From Cranoglanis bouderius (lineage: Eukaryota; Chordata; Actinopteri; Siluriformes; Cranoglanididae), in NCBI GenBank assembly GCA_023630585.1, contig CM042540.1:18522074-18586073 (forward strand): 64,000 nucleotides of DNA. The letters are read 5' to 3'. This document shows, piece after piece, positions 23,660-34,485 of the stretch. The position numbers were made by a program, and so were the translations under genes. Positions within the stretch are counted from its first letter, which is position 1; every line of letters begins with the position of its first letter. Under the pieces are notes generated by a model, which was not told the origin of the DNA, did not search any database, and saw only the letters and a list, made by a program, of their open reading frames with translations.

Positions 23660-25195
23660 TTTTACATGTCTTGAAAAAGGCGGTTACTAACAAATGGCTA
23701 AATGGGACTACAAAGGTTGACTACAGAGGTTGACAGACTACATGATGACATTAAACGTCATCATGCCGAACAGGAAAACTCATCTACTACAGCCTTGTTG
23801 TGTTTATACTCGCGCTCTTGCAAACTATTCCAACTCAAACTTTCCAACTTATAGATTTATTAGTTTATAGTATTTTCCAATTGTAGTGTTTTTTTTTTTT
23901 TTATTGTAGTGCTATAAAGCTTAGTGATGGTGATGTTGAAGACATGCGACCATAGTGTAGTTCATTTATAGCCTAACTTTAGCTTTTTACTTCTGTGATT
24001 TGTATTTAGGCTTCAAAATTCATAAAGGCTGTGTTCATTTATGAAGATTATCTTGATGAACAAAAAAGGTAAGAATCATAAACTTTTGTTGGTCACAGAG
24101 CTTATTTTCTGCAATAATCCAAAAGCCAATGGAAAAATCCTATTGGCTTTTTGTCGTGGGAACCAGGGTGATGCTAACTTCCTGGTTGGCCTACAAAAAT
24201 ACATAATTTTTGCTGCACTCTATTGACTAGTGTAAAGAAGCTACTGAAGACGAATGAACAAAAGAAACAGCCCAGTTGTTTTTTGTTTGTTTGTTTGTTT
24301 TTTGCCATTGAAGAAATGAGCTGGAGTAACTCTTGAACCCTGTCATAAAACCAACATAATCATATCATAAGCACATCGTAGGAGGTGACCTTAGAGGTTA
24401 TGTACAATGATACATCATTGTATCAAATGTTACTATTACTGGAAACACTGGTGCAATAGCTGTCATAATCACAAGCCATGGCAGCGTATGCTGCATGCTA
24501 TTTTTAGTGTTACATGTTCATTTTTAAGTGCACTCTAGTTAGCAAATGTTTGGTAACAAACGTTGCACCACAACATAACATTTTAAGTTAAATGTTAAAA
24601 ATCACTAATAGTGCTCAAGTCAATATGAAGTAAGAGTGCTAGTGAGCATTTAGCATGTGGTAGCAAAAATTTGTGGTAGGCTATAATGCTACCAAATATT
24701 GGCATGTTACTATTAAAATTATCATAATGGACAAGCTGAGATTAAAAAAATAATAAAAATAAATAAATAAAGCAGCAGCACTGCTATTATTAACTGACTC
24801 AAACTGCCCTGGCTGGCACTGAGCCTCTTACACTGTTATGAGATACTTAAATCCTTTTTATTGCTTTAGCTTTAATAATCCCTCTTTAACCTGACTCTGC
24901 TTCTCCATCTTGACTAATTTAATACCTTAAGTCAGTTACAAACCATAGCTTTCACATCGATTCACCTGTTAAAGGACCTGGCATGTGTGTAATGGTTTGT
25001 GCAGTCATATGATCAAAGTTCAGGTTCATCAAGTGATTTCTTTGCTGCATGCCCTTCCGGAAAACCTTTCTGTCACTGGTTCCTTAAAAATGCTTAACAT
25101 TTGTATGTGTGTGGAGGGGTTAGGGTTATACATATATCCAATAATCTCCATTTACATAAGTACATCCGAGTTAGGGTATAAATATGGAAACATTG
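23660..25195. other. AT-rich unassigned DNA
   Basis: No gene is supported. Holds T-runs near 23888 and (TTTG)n at 24283-24300. Confidence 0.35.
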
Positions 25196-25198
25196 TAA

Positions 25199-25381
25199 CA
25201 TTTAATTTTGTGCTAGAAAACTAATGTTTGGGAATCTAAAATGTTTTTTTTTTTTTTTTTTTACTGACTTGATAATGTAGAAGTCATAAAATAAAAATCT
25301 ATAACAAAGTTTGTACTAAAAAAAATAGGGTGCCTAAAACTTTTTCACAGTACTGCTAGTTTTCTAGCACAAAATTAAATG
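25199..25381. repeat. Perfect 24-bp inverted repeat, 135-bp spacer
   Basis: 25199-25222 and 25358-25381 are exact reverse complements. The core reads TTTAATTTTGTGCTAGAAAA. The spacer holds a T-run and, at 25329-25355, the GTGCCTAAAAC...CACAGTACTG end of a Tc1-type element. A fold-back of a Tc1-type end is likely. Confidence 0.75.
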
Positions 25382-25384
25382 CTA

Positions 25385-25778
25385 CAGAAAAATGTTTGTA
25401 TGTCATTAAAGAAAGCAGCATATTATGTAAGAGACCACTTTTCAGATGAAAAACACAATGAAGGCTGCTGGGTTTTCTGCAAAAATAAGAAGCAAGTGTG
25501 AAAGTCAAAGTTTCCAGAAGAACTGTGGCTGGTTCTGCAAGATGCTCAATAAAACTTACCAGCTCATTTCCTTATAAAACTGCACAAATTGTACTGGACA
25601 CTACTATTTATTTTTATTTTTTTGTCACACCAAATATTGACTTTGTTTCATTTACTACTGTTTACTGCTCTTTATGGTATTTTTTTTTAATGTAGAAACA
25701 TTTAATTTCATTATTTTGAAGGCATATTTGCTCTACAGCATTTCTTTGCATGTGTCTAAAACTTTTGCACAGTACTAC
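25385..25778. mobile_element. One-sided Tc1-type MITE remnant
   Basis: The right end TGTCTAAAACTTTTGCACAG (25756-25775) is the same type as the one at 25329-25355 and in the same direct orientation, so each is a right end without its partner. The interior is AT-rich and non-coding. Confidence 0.5.
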
Positions 25779-25784
25779 AAAGAA

Positions 25785-27142
25785 GGCTGTGGAAAATTGT
25801 CTTTATTGTTTAACCTTTTGATCTTTTGTTAAAAAAATTCACAAAAATACTCTGCTCTCATGGATATCAAAGAATTGCACACAACACAGGTTTATCCAAA
25901 AAAATATATCTTTGTTAAATATAGGTGTGCAACAGTTATTGGCACCCCTATGAATTCATATGAGAAAAATATATCTGAAGTATATTCCCATTGATATTTT
26001 AAATTTTTTAGTACACCTGGGTGACTAGGAACAGGTAATTGGGGAGTGGCTATAAGAAAATAGCACAAGCATTGAAAATGGCCATTTCCACCATCAAGGC
26101 AATAATTAAGAAGTTCCAGTCAACTGGAAATGTTATGAATCCACATGAAATAGGACGTGTGTCTATAACGTCTCAACGCACTGTGAAGAGGATGGTTCGA
26201 GTGGCCAAAAAATCTCCAAGGATCACAGCTGGAGAATTGCAGAAGTTAGTTGCGTCTTGGGGTCAGAAAGTCTCCAAAACTACAATCCGAAGTCACCTAC
26301 ATCACCACAAGTTGTTTGGAAGGGTTTCAAGAAAAAAGCCTCTACTCTCATCCAAAAACAAACTCAAGCATTTTCAGTTTGCCAGACACTACTGGAACTT
26401 TAAATGGAATCGGGTTCTATGTTCAGATGAAACCAAAATAGAGCTTTTTGGCAATAAACACCAGAGGTGGTTTTGGCGCACACAGAGAGGTAGCCATATG
26501 GAAAAGTACCTCATGCCCACAGTTAAATATGGTGGTGGCTCTTTAATGTTTTGGGGCTGTTTTTCTGCCAGAGGACCTGGACATGTCGTTAGGATACATG
26601 GCATCATGGACTCTATCAAATATCAACAGATATGAAATGAAAACCTGACTGCCTCTGCCAAAAAGCTTAAAATAGGCCGTGGTTTTGATCTTCCAGCAGG
26701 ACAATGATCCAAAACATACATCAAAATCAACACAAAAATGGTTTAATGACCACAAATTCAAGGTCCCACCATGGCCATCCCAGTCCCCTGACTAGAAAAC
26801 CTGTGGGTGAACTGAAGAGGAGAGTCCACCAGCATGGACCATGAAATTCGAAGGATCTGGAGAGATTCTGTATGGAGGAATGGTCTCAGATCCCTTGCCA
26901 TGTATTTTCCAACCTCATCAGGCATTATAGGAGAAGACTCAGAGCTGTTATTTTGGAAAAGGGAGGTAGCACAAAGTATTGACTAAAAGGGTGCCAACAA
27001 TTGTTGCACACCTATATTTAACAAAGATTTTTTTTTTTATAAACCTGTGCTGTGTTTGCAGTTGTTTGATATCCATGAGATATCACTTTTAACAAAAGGT
27101 CAATAGGTTAAACAATAAAGACAATTTTAGTGGAGGGCACTG
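25785..27142 (+). mobile_element. Tc1-like element, about 1.35 kb, degraded
   Basis: Long imperfect inverted ends. The left has AAAATTGTCTTTATTGTTTA and ATAGGTGTGCAACAGTTATT, and the right has the reverse complements, ending GGGCACTG before TA at 27143-27144. The outermost 15 bp of the left end has diverged. The inner repeat around GGTGCAACAGTT...GGCACCC occurs on both sides, again an IR/DR-like layout. The transposase between the ends is broken. Confidence 0.85.
26039..26982 (+). pseudogene. Tc1 transposase, truncated by stops and frameshifts
   Basis: A 198-codon frame (26039-26635) starts inside the first helix-turn-helix and covers both DNA-binding regions (AQALKMAISTIKAIIKKF; SPRITAGELQKL), the first catalytic Asp in CSDETKIELFG and the KYGGGSLMFWGCFSARG block. 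A stop after YQQI truncates it before the second Asp. The downstream sequence keeps recognisable D2 (QQDNDPKH-like, near 26697-26720) and WPSQSPD-like text in other frames, ending near 26982. The ATG used here is internal. The natural start upstream is no longer identifiable. Confidence 0.88.
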
Positions 27143-27156
27143 TATATCATAGCGAT

Positions 27157-27524
27157 ACTATATGGCCAAAAGTATGTGGACACCTTACCATCACACCCAT
27201 ATGTGGGCCTTCCCCAAACTGTTGCCACAAATTTGGAATCATACAATTGTATAGAATGTTAATGCCGTAGCATTATAATTTCTCTTAACTAGAACTAAGG
27301 GGCCCAAACCTGTTTGGACTTCTGAGTTCAAGGCATTCTAAATTGAGATCAGTGCCTGACCTCACTAATGCTCTTGTGGCTGAATAACCACAAACACGCT
27401 CCAGAAAACTAATGGAAAGCCTTCTGTTATAATAGTTAATAGTTAATGCCCATGGTACTGGTATGGGCACACATAGATATGATGGTCGGGTGTCTGCATA
27501 CTTCTAGCCATATTTCGTAGTGTA
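27157..27524. mobile_element. Tc1/mariner-type MITE, about 368 bp
   Basis: The left end CTATATGGCCAAAAGTATGT and the right end, read inverted, ATATGGCTAGAAGTATGC share GACACC just inside. TA is next to both ends. No coding frame. This end type is common in fish, and a related fragment is at 49003-49155. Confidence 0.75.
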
Positions 27525-27529
27525 GTTCA

Positions 27530-27970
27530 TGTATTTCATAGTGGCAGAGTGACTTAGAATATATAGATATCTCATAGCAACAGTGTGACACTCTATAAGC
27601 TATGTCACAGTGGCAGAATGGCATACTCTTTATTGATATGGCATAGCAACAGTTTGACACTCTATACATTTACAGTATGTCATAGTGACAGAATGACATA
27701 CCCTATATAGATAGATATGGCTTAGCAACAGCGTGACACTATACAGTTATGACATAGTGACAGAATTACATACTTTATACAGCATACTTTATGTCAGGCA
27801 TACTTTATGTCATAGTGGCGGAGTGTCAAACTCTATATAGATATGTCATAGTGTCAAAATGGCATAGCACCTGTGTGACATACTCTAAATATATATGCAT
27901 TAGTGACAGTGTGACATATTCTATATAGACACGTCATATATTTATATAGCTGTCATAGTGACATATTGAC
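27530..27970. repeat. Degenerate ~36-bp minisatellite with two alternating unit types
   Basis: About eleven units, each opening AT(G/C)TCATAG. Type A continues TGGCAGA or TGACAGA and closes TATATAGAT. Type B continues CAACAGTGTGACACTCTATA. A and B alternate over the first six units, implying a roughly 70-bp higher-order unit, then the order decays. It begins directly at the right end of the MITE. Confidence 0.75.
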
Positions 27971-28016
27971 ATTGTGTGTGTGTGCGTGTGTGTTCATGCA
28001 TGCTTCATGTGTAAAT

Positions 28017-28480
28017 CTATATAAATAGATAGTTATTACTTTCATGCACTTTTCTGTTGTTATTGTTTGAATATACCTTGTACCTGGAAATAATCTGCTC
28101 CATGCACTCCACTGATTTTGTTTGGCTCAGGTTTTTGTTGTTGTTGTTGTTGTTTATCAATATTACACTTGTAAACCAGACCTTCTGTGTATGGTGTGAG
28201 AATGTGTAGGTTATGCCATGTTCAGCAGTGTCAGTGCAAGCAAGGTATATGGCAGATGCTGGTGTGTGATTTGAGCCTGCAGGCCAGCTAGCCCAGTGAA
28301 AGCTGCAGTGAAAGCGCAGCCTCGCTGACAGATGAATTGCTCTAATTAGAAATCCATAACATCCTGCCACATGGCCGCCTTATCCCCAGCACATTTCCTT
28401 CTCAGGCCCAAGCTGACGACATAGAGTCCTCAGCGCTGCCAGCCAGCCAGCCATACACACGTTTCCCACACTTATACCTT
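28017..28480. other. Unassigned DNA with a conserved-looking core
   Basis: 28255-28400 is less AT-rich, free of simple repeats, and carries TTGCTCTAATTAGAAATCC, a homeodomain-type word. It has the look of a conserved non-coding element, but this is only an impression. A (GTT)n run lies at 28135-28153. Confidence 0.3.
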
Positions 28481-28485
28481 CCTCA

Positions 28486-28488
<3 letters not shown>

Positions 28489-28543
<55 letters not shown>

Positions 28544-28558
28544 GCACACACACACACA
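28489..28558. repeat. (CA)n microsatellite
   Basis: A CA tract with one TATG interruption at 28541-28544. Confidence 0.93.
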
Positions 28559-28559
28559 A

Positions 28560-30210
28560 CACCTCAACTTTTTGTGTCTGAGGCTCCCCAGTTCTGTCTC
28601 TATCACTTCCTGTGTTTCTTTTGCCCCACTCAGTCATCATCATGATGTCTAGCATATCTCTCTGTATTTTGCTCTCACTCTCATTCTTTGCAACCCCCCA
28701 CCCCACCCCCTTTCCTCTGTCTCTATCTATCCTCACTCTTGTCTTCCTCTCCAGCACATCCTCCCCTCCAGGCTTCGTCTGGTTAGGTCTGTGTAGAAGA
28801 AGCAGTGAGAATGTGGAATTGAAAATTGTGATGAGATTTGAAAAAGGTCATGAAACATAACTTGTGATTTCCTGTTCCTGTGAATTTTGAGCAAACCTTA
28901 ATAACAACATATTGGCTTGCCTTGCTTTACTGACTGCCCCAACTCCCTCTATCATATTCCTTATATCTAAAGTTTTTTCCCTCTTTTTGCACACTCTTTC
29001 CTCTAACCATATCAGTCCACTCACTCACTCGTTCTTCATCCTCTTAAGGATATCCTTCTCTCCATTATTTCTGAGTGATAAAGCATGTTTATTGCATTCT
29101 CTACACAGAGACAGAGACCTATAAGCAGCAGAAGAATCAAAATTGGAGTTAGAATGAACATATTAAAATCATGGGAAGATGTAAGAGAGGTGGATTTGCA
29201 GTGTGTAGTGAATGTGTGTGTTGGAATTTAGTTAAACTTTAGATCTACACTGCATTTTCATTTCATACTTTGCTCCTATATATGACCACATGGAACCCAG
29301 AAACTGGCTTTTTCTACTTTTTTAAATAAGTAACAATGTTTTTTCATTAAAGGTGTGATCTTCTGAAGCACAATATGAATGTTTCTTCTCAACTTGCCTA
29401 CTCCAAAATACATATGGGGTATGTTTTTGCTGAAAGCGATTATTAAAAAAAAAAAAAAAAAAAAACAAGAAATATGATTTTTAAAATTACATTATTTAGT
29501 TTGTTACACTCTGACAGGACTCTCAAACTTCTCATTCTCAGGTGCAGACTTTGGGCCCCAAGAAGTCAAAAGCCCCCAAAAATTGCAAATGATATATATT
29601 TTTAAATTATTAATGCTACATATTAAGGCTGAAAAATTAAATATAGATGTTAAGACGCTGAAATAATTCATACCACTGTTATTTCAGCAGCAACCAGGGG
29701 ACACTGCTGTGCAGCAACAAGCATCACACTAGAGAAAGGAAGCTCAAGGATAATCAAAGTAAATGTGTGCAATTGAATAGGACCTCATTCCTCTGTTGAA
29801 GCTATATTTCCCACAGTGCCTAGGGCCCCCAAATCACTAGATCTACTCCTCCTGATTATTACAGTAATGTTAATAATGAATGTTGCACCACACTCTTCAT
29901 TTACAGTGGTGTCATTTGCTCATCATCATGCAACTGTTTTTGCAATTTTGTATGTATGTTTTGTAATTACCTCAATATTTTGAGTGTGTGCTTTTTTCTT
30001 TTTGTTTTTATTTATTTATTTATTTTTATTATTTTTTTTTAGAAAAATGTAGCTTTTACAGATGAGTAACAAACTAAAGAAAAACCAACAGAGACGAAGG
30101 CCCAGATGTGCATAGGCTACATGATGAGGTGCAGTGCAAAACACACAAACTAGCTCATCACACAAACTGTGTCCGGGTCTTGTATTATTAAACGTTTTAT
30201 CATAAATATG
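28560..30210. other. Unassigned DNA, no gene seen
   Basis: Pyrimidine-rich to 29060, then AT-rich. A-run of about 22 at 29444-29465. No motif-bearing frame. Confidence 0.35.
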
Positions 30211-30215
30211 TCATA

Positions 30216-30647
30216 CAGTTGCAATCAAAATTATTCAACCCCCATTGCAAATCAGGTTAATTGTCAAAATTTACAGACAGAGTCAAACGTGACACTCAAC
30301 AAACCCCTACCCAGTTCAGGTATTTCATGTGTTCCAGCTCAAGCACACCTGGTGCAACTAATGAAGCCCTTGATTAGTTGCATCAGGGGTGCTTGAGACA
30401 ACACCTGTTTTGCATATTTGTGCTGTTGTGAGGAATTCTGTTCAGGGGGTTGAATAATTTTGAGACTGGAGAAGTCATTGTAAGTTGCATTTTCAGTTGA
30501 AATTGGGGAAACCACTTGAAGCATCCGTTGTGTTGAACTATTTCAATTGCTTTTGTTTGATTTGTTCATTGCAAACAGCTGAAAGTCTGTCAATTTTGAC
30601 AATAAACCTGATTTGCAATGGGGGTCGAATAATTTTGATTGCAACTG
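30216..30647. mobile_element. Palindromic MITE, 432 bp, long TIRs
   Basis: Ends start CAGTTGCAATCAAAATTATT and mirror each other over about 62 bp with only three mismatches. TA flanks both sides (30214-30215, 30648-30649). A second inverted pair at the centre (30340-30362 and 30373-30395, core GGTGCAACTAAT) would close a hairpin. There is no coding capacity. The low divergence between the ends points to a young insertion. Confidence 0.88.
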
Positions 30648-30659
30648 TATTTAAAAGTC

Positions 30660-31050
30660 AGCCGTCCAAAATTGTCCCAGAACTGTGTTATGGCAACATT
30701 GTTTATACTCCTCTGAACAAGTAATTTACACTGATTTTTTTTTTTTTTTTAGGGGGGGGGATCACGCGCAACTGGTCACCGCTAAAAGTTGCACAAAGTT
30801 TAGTTGAAAGCCACACTCCCGATTTCTCCACCCTTTTTTGTGTCTACTTCCCACTTTTTGCACAATCCTCCTTCAAATGCATGTCTATGGGGGAGAGAAA
30901 TGCACTGAACATGTGTATGAGTGCATATGCTCATTTAGGTTCATATGCCATGTTTTCTACATAAAATATAGGGGTTTTTGTGCAGATTGTAGTCTAATTA
31001 AAAACATGAAATAGCAGCTTAGTACATCTTCAATACAGCTTCATTGCACC
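30660..31050. other. Unassigned DNA
   Basis: T-run followed by a G-run at 30736-30761, then unassigned AT-rich DNA. Confidence 0.3.
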
Positions 31051-31054
31051 TTGT

Positions 31055-31400
31055 CATCTATTTTACAAGTCTGTGGAATTCTACTGGAGAAACATACACT
31101 ATTCTTCCCAAAGTTATTCCTTCAGTTGGTGTTTGGATGACGGTGGTGTAGAGTGATGTCTAACACGTCGCTTCAAAATCTCCCATATGTGTTCAACTCA
31201 TATCTGGTTACTGTGAAGGCCATTGCATATAATTTACAGCATTTTCATGCTTTTACTGAATATGGACATATTCCTGGACGAGACAACTCCCATCAGTATA
31301 GAAATGTATACATCATAGGATAAAGGTGATCAATCAGAAGAATTTTGTATTGACCATGACAGCAACATGCCCCCACTGCATAACAAAGCCACCAATTTTT
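31055..31400 (-). pseudogene. Deeply decayed Tc1-like transposase relic
   Basis: On the minus strand near 31225-31165 the sequence reads WPSQ-stop-PDMS-stop-THMGDF, recognisable as the WPSQSPDLNPIEHLW block that carries the catalytic Glu of Tc1 transposases, with two stops and the Glu lost. Sequence on both sides resembles neighbouring transposase sequence, but no clean ends are seen. Confidence 0.5.
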
Positions 31401-31429
31401 CCTTTAATTTGTCAACTGTCTGTATTTCA

Positions 31430-31545
31430 AAAAAGCAAAAGCGACAAAAGATTTCATTTTGGGTAGTAAGGTTGAGGTTAAGGTCAGGGGTAGGTTTAAG
31501 CATGACATTATTTAGCTACATTAATACATGAGTCAATAAAAGTAC
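31430..31545. repeat. Dispersed repeat with telomere-like core, degraded copy
   Basis: Shares with 42145-42245 the order: AAAAGATTTC, then a (GGTTA/GGTTTA)-type stretch, then TAGCTACATTAAT or its relative. The telomere-like words are mutated here (AGGTTGAGGTTAAGG). Confidence 0.55.
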
Positions 31546-31662
31546 CTCACAGAGTGTTCAAGCATGAGTCAGTGGTGTTCGAAGGTGTTTATCTGACCAG
31601 ACTGTGGTTGCGCAGTGTGTTGATGGGCTGGATAAAGAGCTGGCACAGGAGGAAATCCTAAT

Positions 31663-31719
<57 letters not shown>

Positions 31720-32880
31720 ACCATGTGCTCGGCCCCATGTCTGTCTCCACTAAATTACTATATAGACATTATGAATATAATGGCAAGATGTCAAATGTGT
31801 TTTCCTTGAAATCATTTTTTCCCATTTTTTTTCCACTTTACATTTGTCCCAATCTTGATGTTTTGATATTTTCCCTTTTGCATATCTTTCTTTTTCACTT
31901 CAGATTTGTCCTGATTTTGATGTTGTGGATGGGGAAAGAGGAATGAGGCTTAACCAAAGAGGAAGGCATATCATGTCACACCATCAGCTTGAGCCACCAG
32001 CCAAAAATATTGGATGCATTTTGCTGCCAGCTGTCTGTAGATATGCACTGGTTAGTTTAGTGGCATACACTATTCACAGGTTTTAATATAAATAAGTCGG
32101 GAACTAGATTGGTAGATCCAAAGCCTTTAAAGCTTATCATTCAATTGATGAAAATCTACTCTTAAGTATAGTTAATATCAGGCAGTATTGTCGGTAAAAG
32201 TAGTGAAGATATTAGTTTAACTGCATTTTACAGTATTTTTACTACATTTTTAAAATGGTATGTCCAACACTGACTCCTCTTTTCCTGTCCATACATTTAA
32301 AAGTGGACAAAACTGACGCATAAATAAAAAGGAGTTGTCCAAAGGGTGTCATAAGTATCATGAGAAAGTGTAAATACAAAGAAAATTATATACTGCAAAA
32401 AATTAAAAATTGTATTGAAAGGACAAAAATGTGTCTAAACAGACCTCATCTTAGTTGTATTTTCTTTTTCATTACCATAAATGCTTCAGTTTGACACCAT
32501 ACAGACATAGCAATATTCATTACATGTGAACTTTGGCTTTGCCCACTCACACTCTTACTCTCCCCATTCACTCACTTTTCTGTGGTCACTTTATGGTTTG
32601 TGCAGGGCACACGCTGCTCCGCTGACCCGAGATCATCTGGACTGTGCTGTTTTAGTGGTTACACTGACCCCCAGGGGTCAACAGTGGGTCACTTTCTGCC
32701 CTCCAGCAGTGAGAGTAGGTGTTAATGGTGAGTGAGAGGTGTCGTGTGAGTGTAGAAGACTGACCATAAATGCCCAGCAGAAGGGTCACGTCTGGGTAAA
32801 TGCTTTGTCAGGGTAGGTAATGCTACCCCACCCTATCTCCCTTCTCTGCTGTCTATCCCACCCATCAGTTGAGTCATAAC
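31546..32880. other. Unassigned DNA with a (TC)26 tract
   Basis: Contains a pure TC tract at 31665-31716. Otherwise no gene or repeat boundary is recognised. Confidence 0.4.
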
Positions 32881-33193
32881 ATGCGTGCACACCCACACAC
32901 ACACACACCCACATGCATACACATGCACTAAGTGACAGTGCTAATCGTGATTCACAGGACTGAGGGTTTGCACTATATGCTAGATTAACATTGTGTTTTG
33001 GGAAGCCAGTAGACATCCAACCAAACATACAGTTTGTGCTAATTCCTAGTGACATCAGCATCAGTCGGAGACACTCGCAAAAGCCTTCGAACATTATACA
33101 CGGTCCCAAATACACCATGTACCATTCAGTGTGGTTTAGGCAAATTGTATTGGAATTATTGTTTTTCATTTTAGCTTTACTTTGACCTCATAG
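32881..33193. other. Unassigned DNA
   Basis: Short CA-rich stretch at 32886-32925, followed by apparently unique DNA. No splice-bounded frame recognised. Confidence 0.3.
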
Positions 33194-33195
33194 AC

Positions 33196-33259
<64 letters not shown>

Positions 33260-33304
33260 CTGCCTTCATGTTGAAACTATGCTGATTTTTTTTCTAGTGC
33301 GTTC

Positions 33305-33357
<53 letters not shown>
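33194..33357. repeat. (CA)n and (GA)25 microsatellites, 50 bp apart
   Basis: CA tract 33198-33257 and GA tract 33308-33357 on the same strand. Confidence 0.95.
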
Positions 33358-33361
<4 letters not shown>

Positions 33362-33900
33362 TGGGCCACAGTAGAGCGCCGCACGGCGCAGCTGTGGCAC
33401 TCCCAGCTTTCCCCCTGATTGCTTTCAGCTGGTACTTGAACCCTGAGCCTTTTGGGTTTTGGAGGCCAGCCCAGACCCCACAATCCCCCCAGCGCCCCAT
33501 CCAGCTGCCTGACCCCTCCCTGACCCCGCGCCGAGGATAGGAAAATACGAGCCGTGCCAAGCCAGAGAGACTCTTTTATTTTGCCTGCTGGCATGCTGCC
33601 GGTGACCAGGGCTTACATAATGGGAAACATAGCAGGACCCAGGAGAAACCAGGCCCCCTCCCCTCGCTTAACCCTCCCCTCCACACCACCTCCTCTTTTT
33701 TTCCTCACCCATCTATCCTCCTCTCTCCCCCTCCCCAGTGCACTCTCTCTGCTCCCCTCTGTCTGTGATATATCTTTTGGGCCCTTGCGCTCGGGCACAT
33801 TTATTACAGACGCCCTCGACACAATCCTGAAGCCCAGCCACCAGCAGCACAACAGCCCCGCACGCACACACTCTTAGACGCACACACACGTGTGTGCACA
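33358..33900. other. GC-rich stretch, possible regulatory DNA
   Basis: Clearly richer in G+C than its surroundings, with CpGs around 33375-33390 and 33525-33535 and long C-rich runs at 33650-33750. Overlapping frames on both strands give no recognisable protein. Confidence 0.3.
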
Positions 33901-34116
33901 GCACTTATGAGCACTCACGTGTCCACAAACAGATAGCAGTTGTCTACCTTTCAAATGTATTTACAAATGTAAGTGGTTTTAAGCATATAGATACTGTCGG
34001 CATACATTGATGTTACACACAGGAAGCCATTTTTTAAAAGACTTCAGTTTCACATTCAAGCTTTACTTGTTTACGTAGATATTCACCTGCACACCTATAT
34101 ACTGTGTCAATGAAAA

Positions 34117-34251
<135 letters not shown>

Positions 34252-34254
34252 TTA

Positions 34255-34450
34255 ATCTGTGTGCATGTGTGTGTAGCTAAGCAAGATCAGATGGAGGTTT
34301 GAGGTTGTTCCATGCAACTTAGTGTGGTTACTGATCCCCAGTGCCACCCTGGCCTCCTCCACTCTGTCCTCTTGTGAAACCAGATGAGTCTCTCCATTCC
34401 TTCCTGACTATGGATGTGACTCATTCTGCCAGAAACCCAGGAAATGAGAG

Positions 34451-34485
<35 letters not shown>

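Noticed and set aside
24041..24226. 61-codon frame near a GTAAGAA donor-like word
   Set aside because: No acceptor, no motif, AT-rich context.
27530..27970. CRISPR-like repeat array
   Set aside because: Units are contiguous and degenerate with no unique spacers, and the sequence is eukaryotic.
33554..33877. Frames on both strands in the C-rich region
   Set aside because: Strand-symmetric openness follows from composition. No domain seen.
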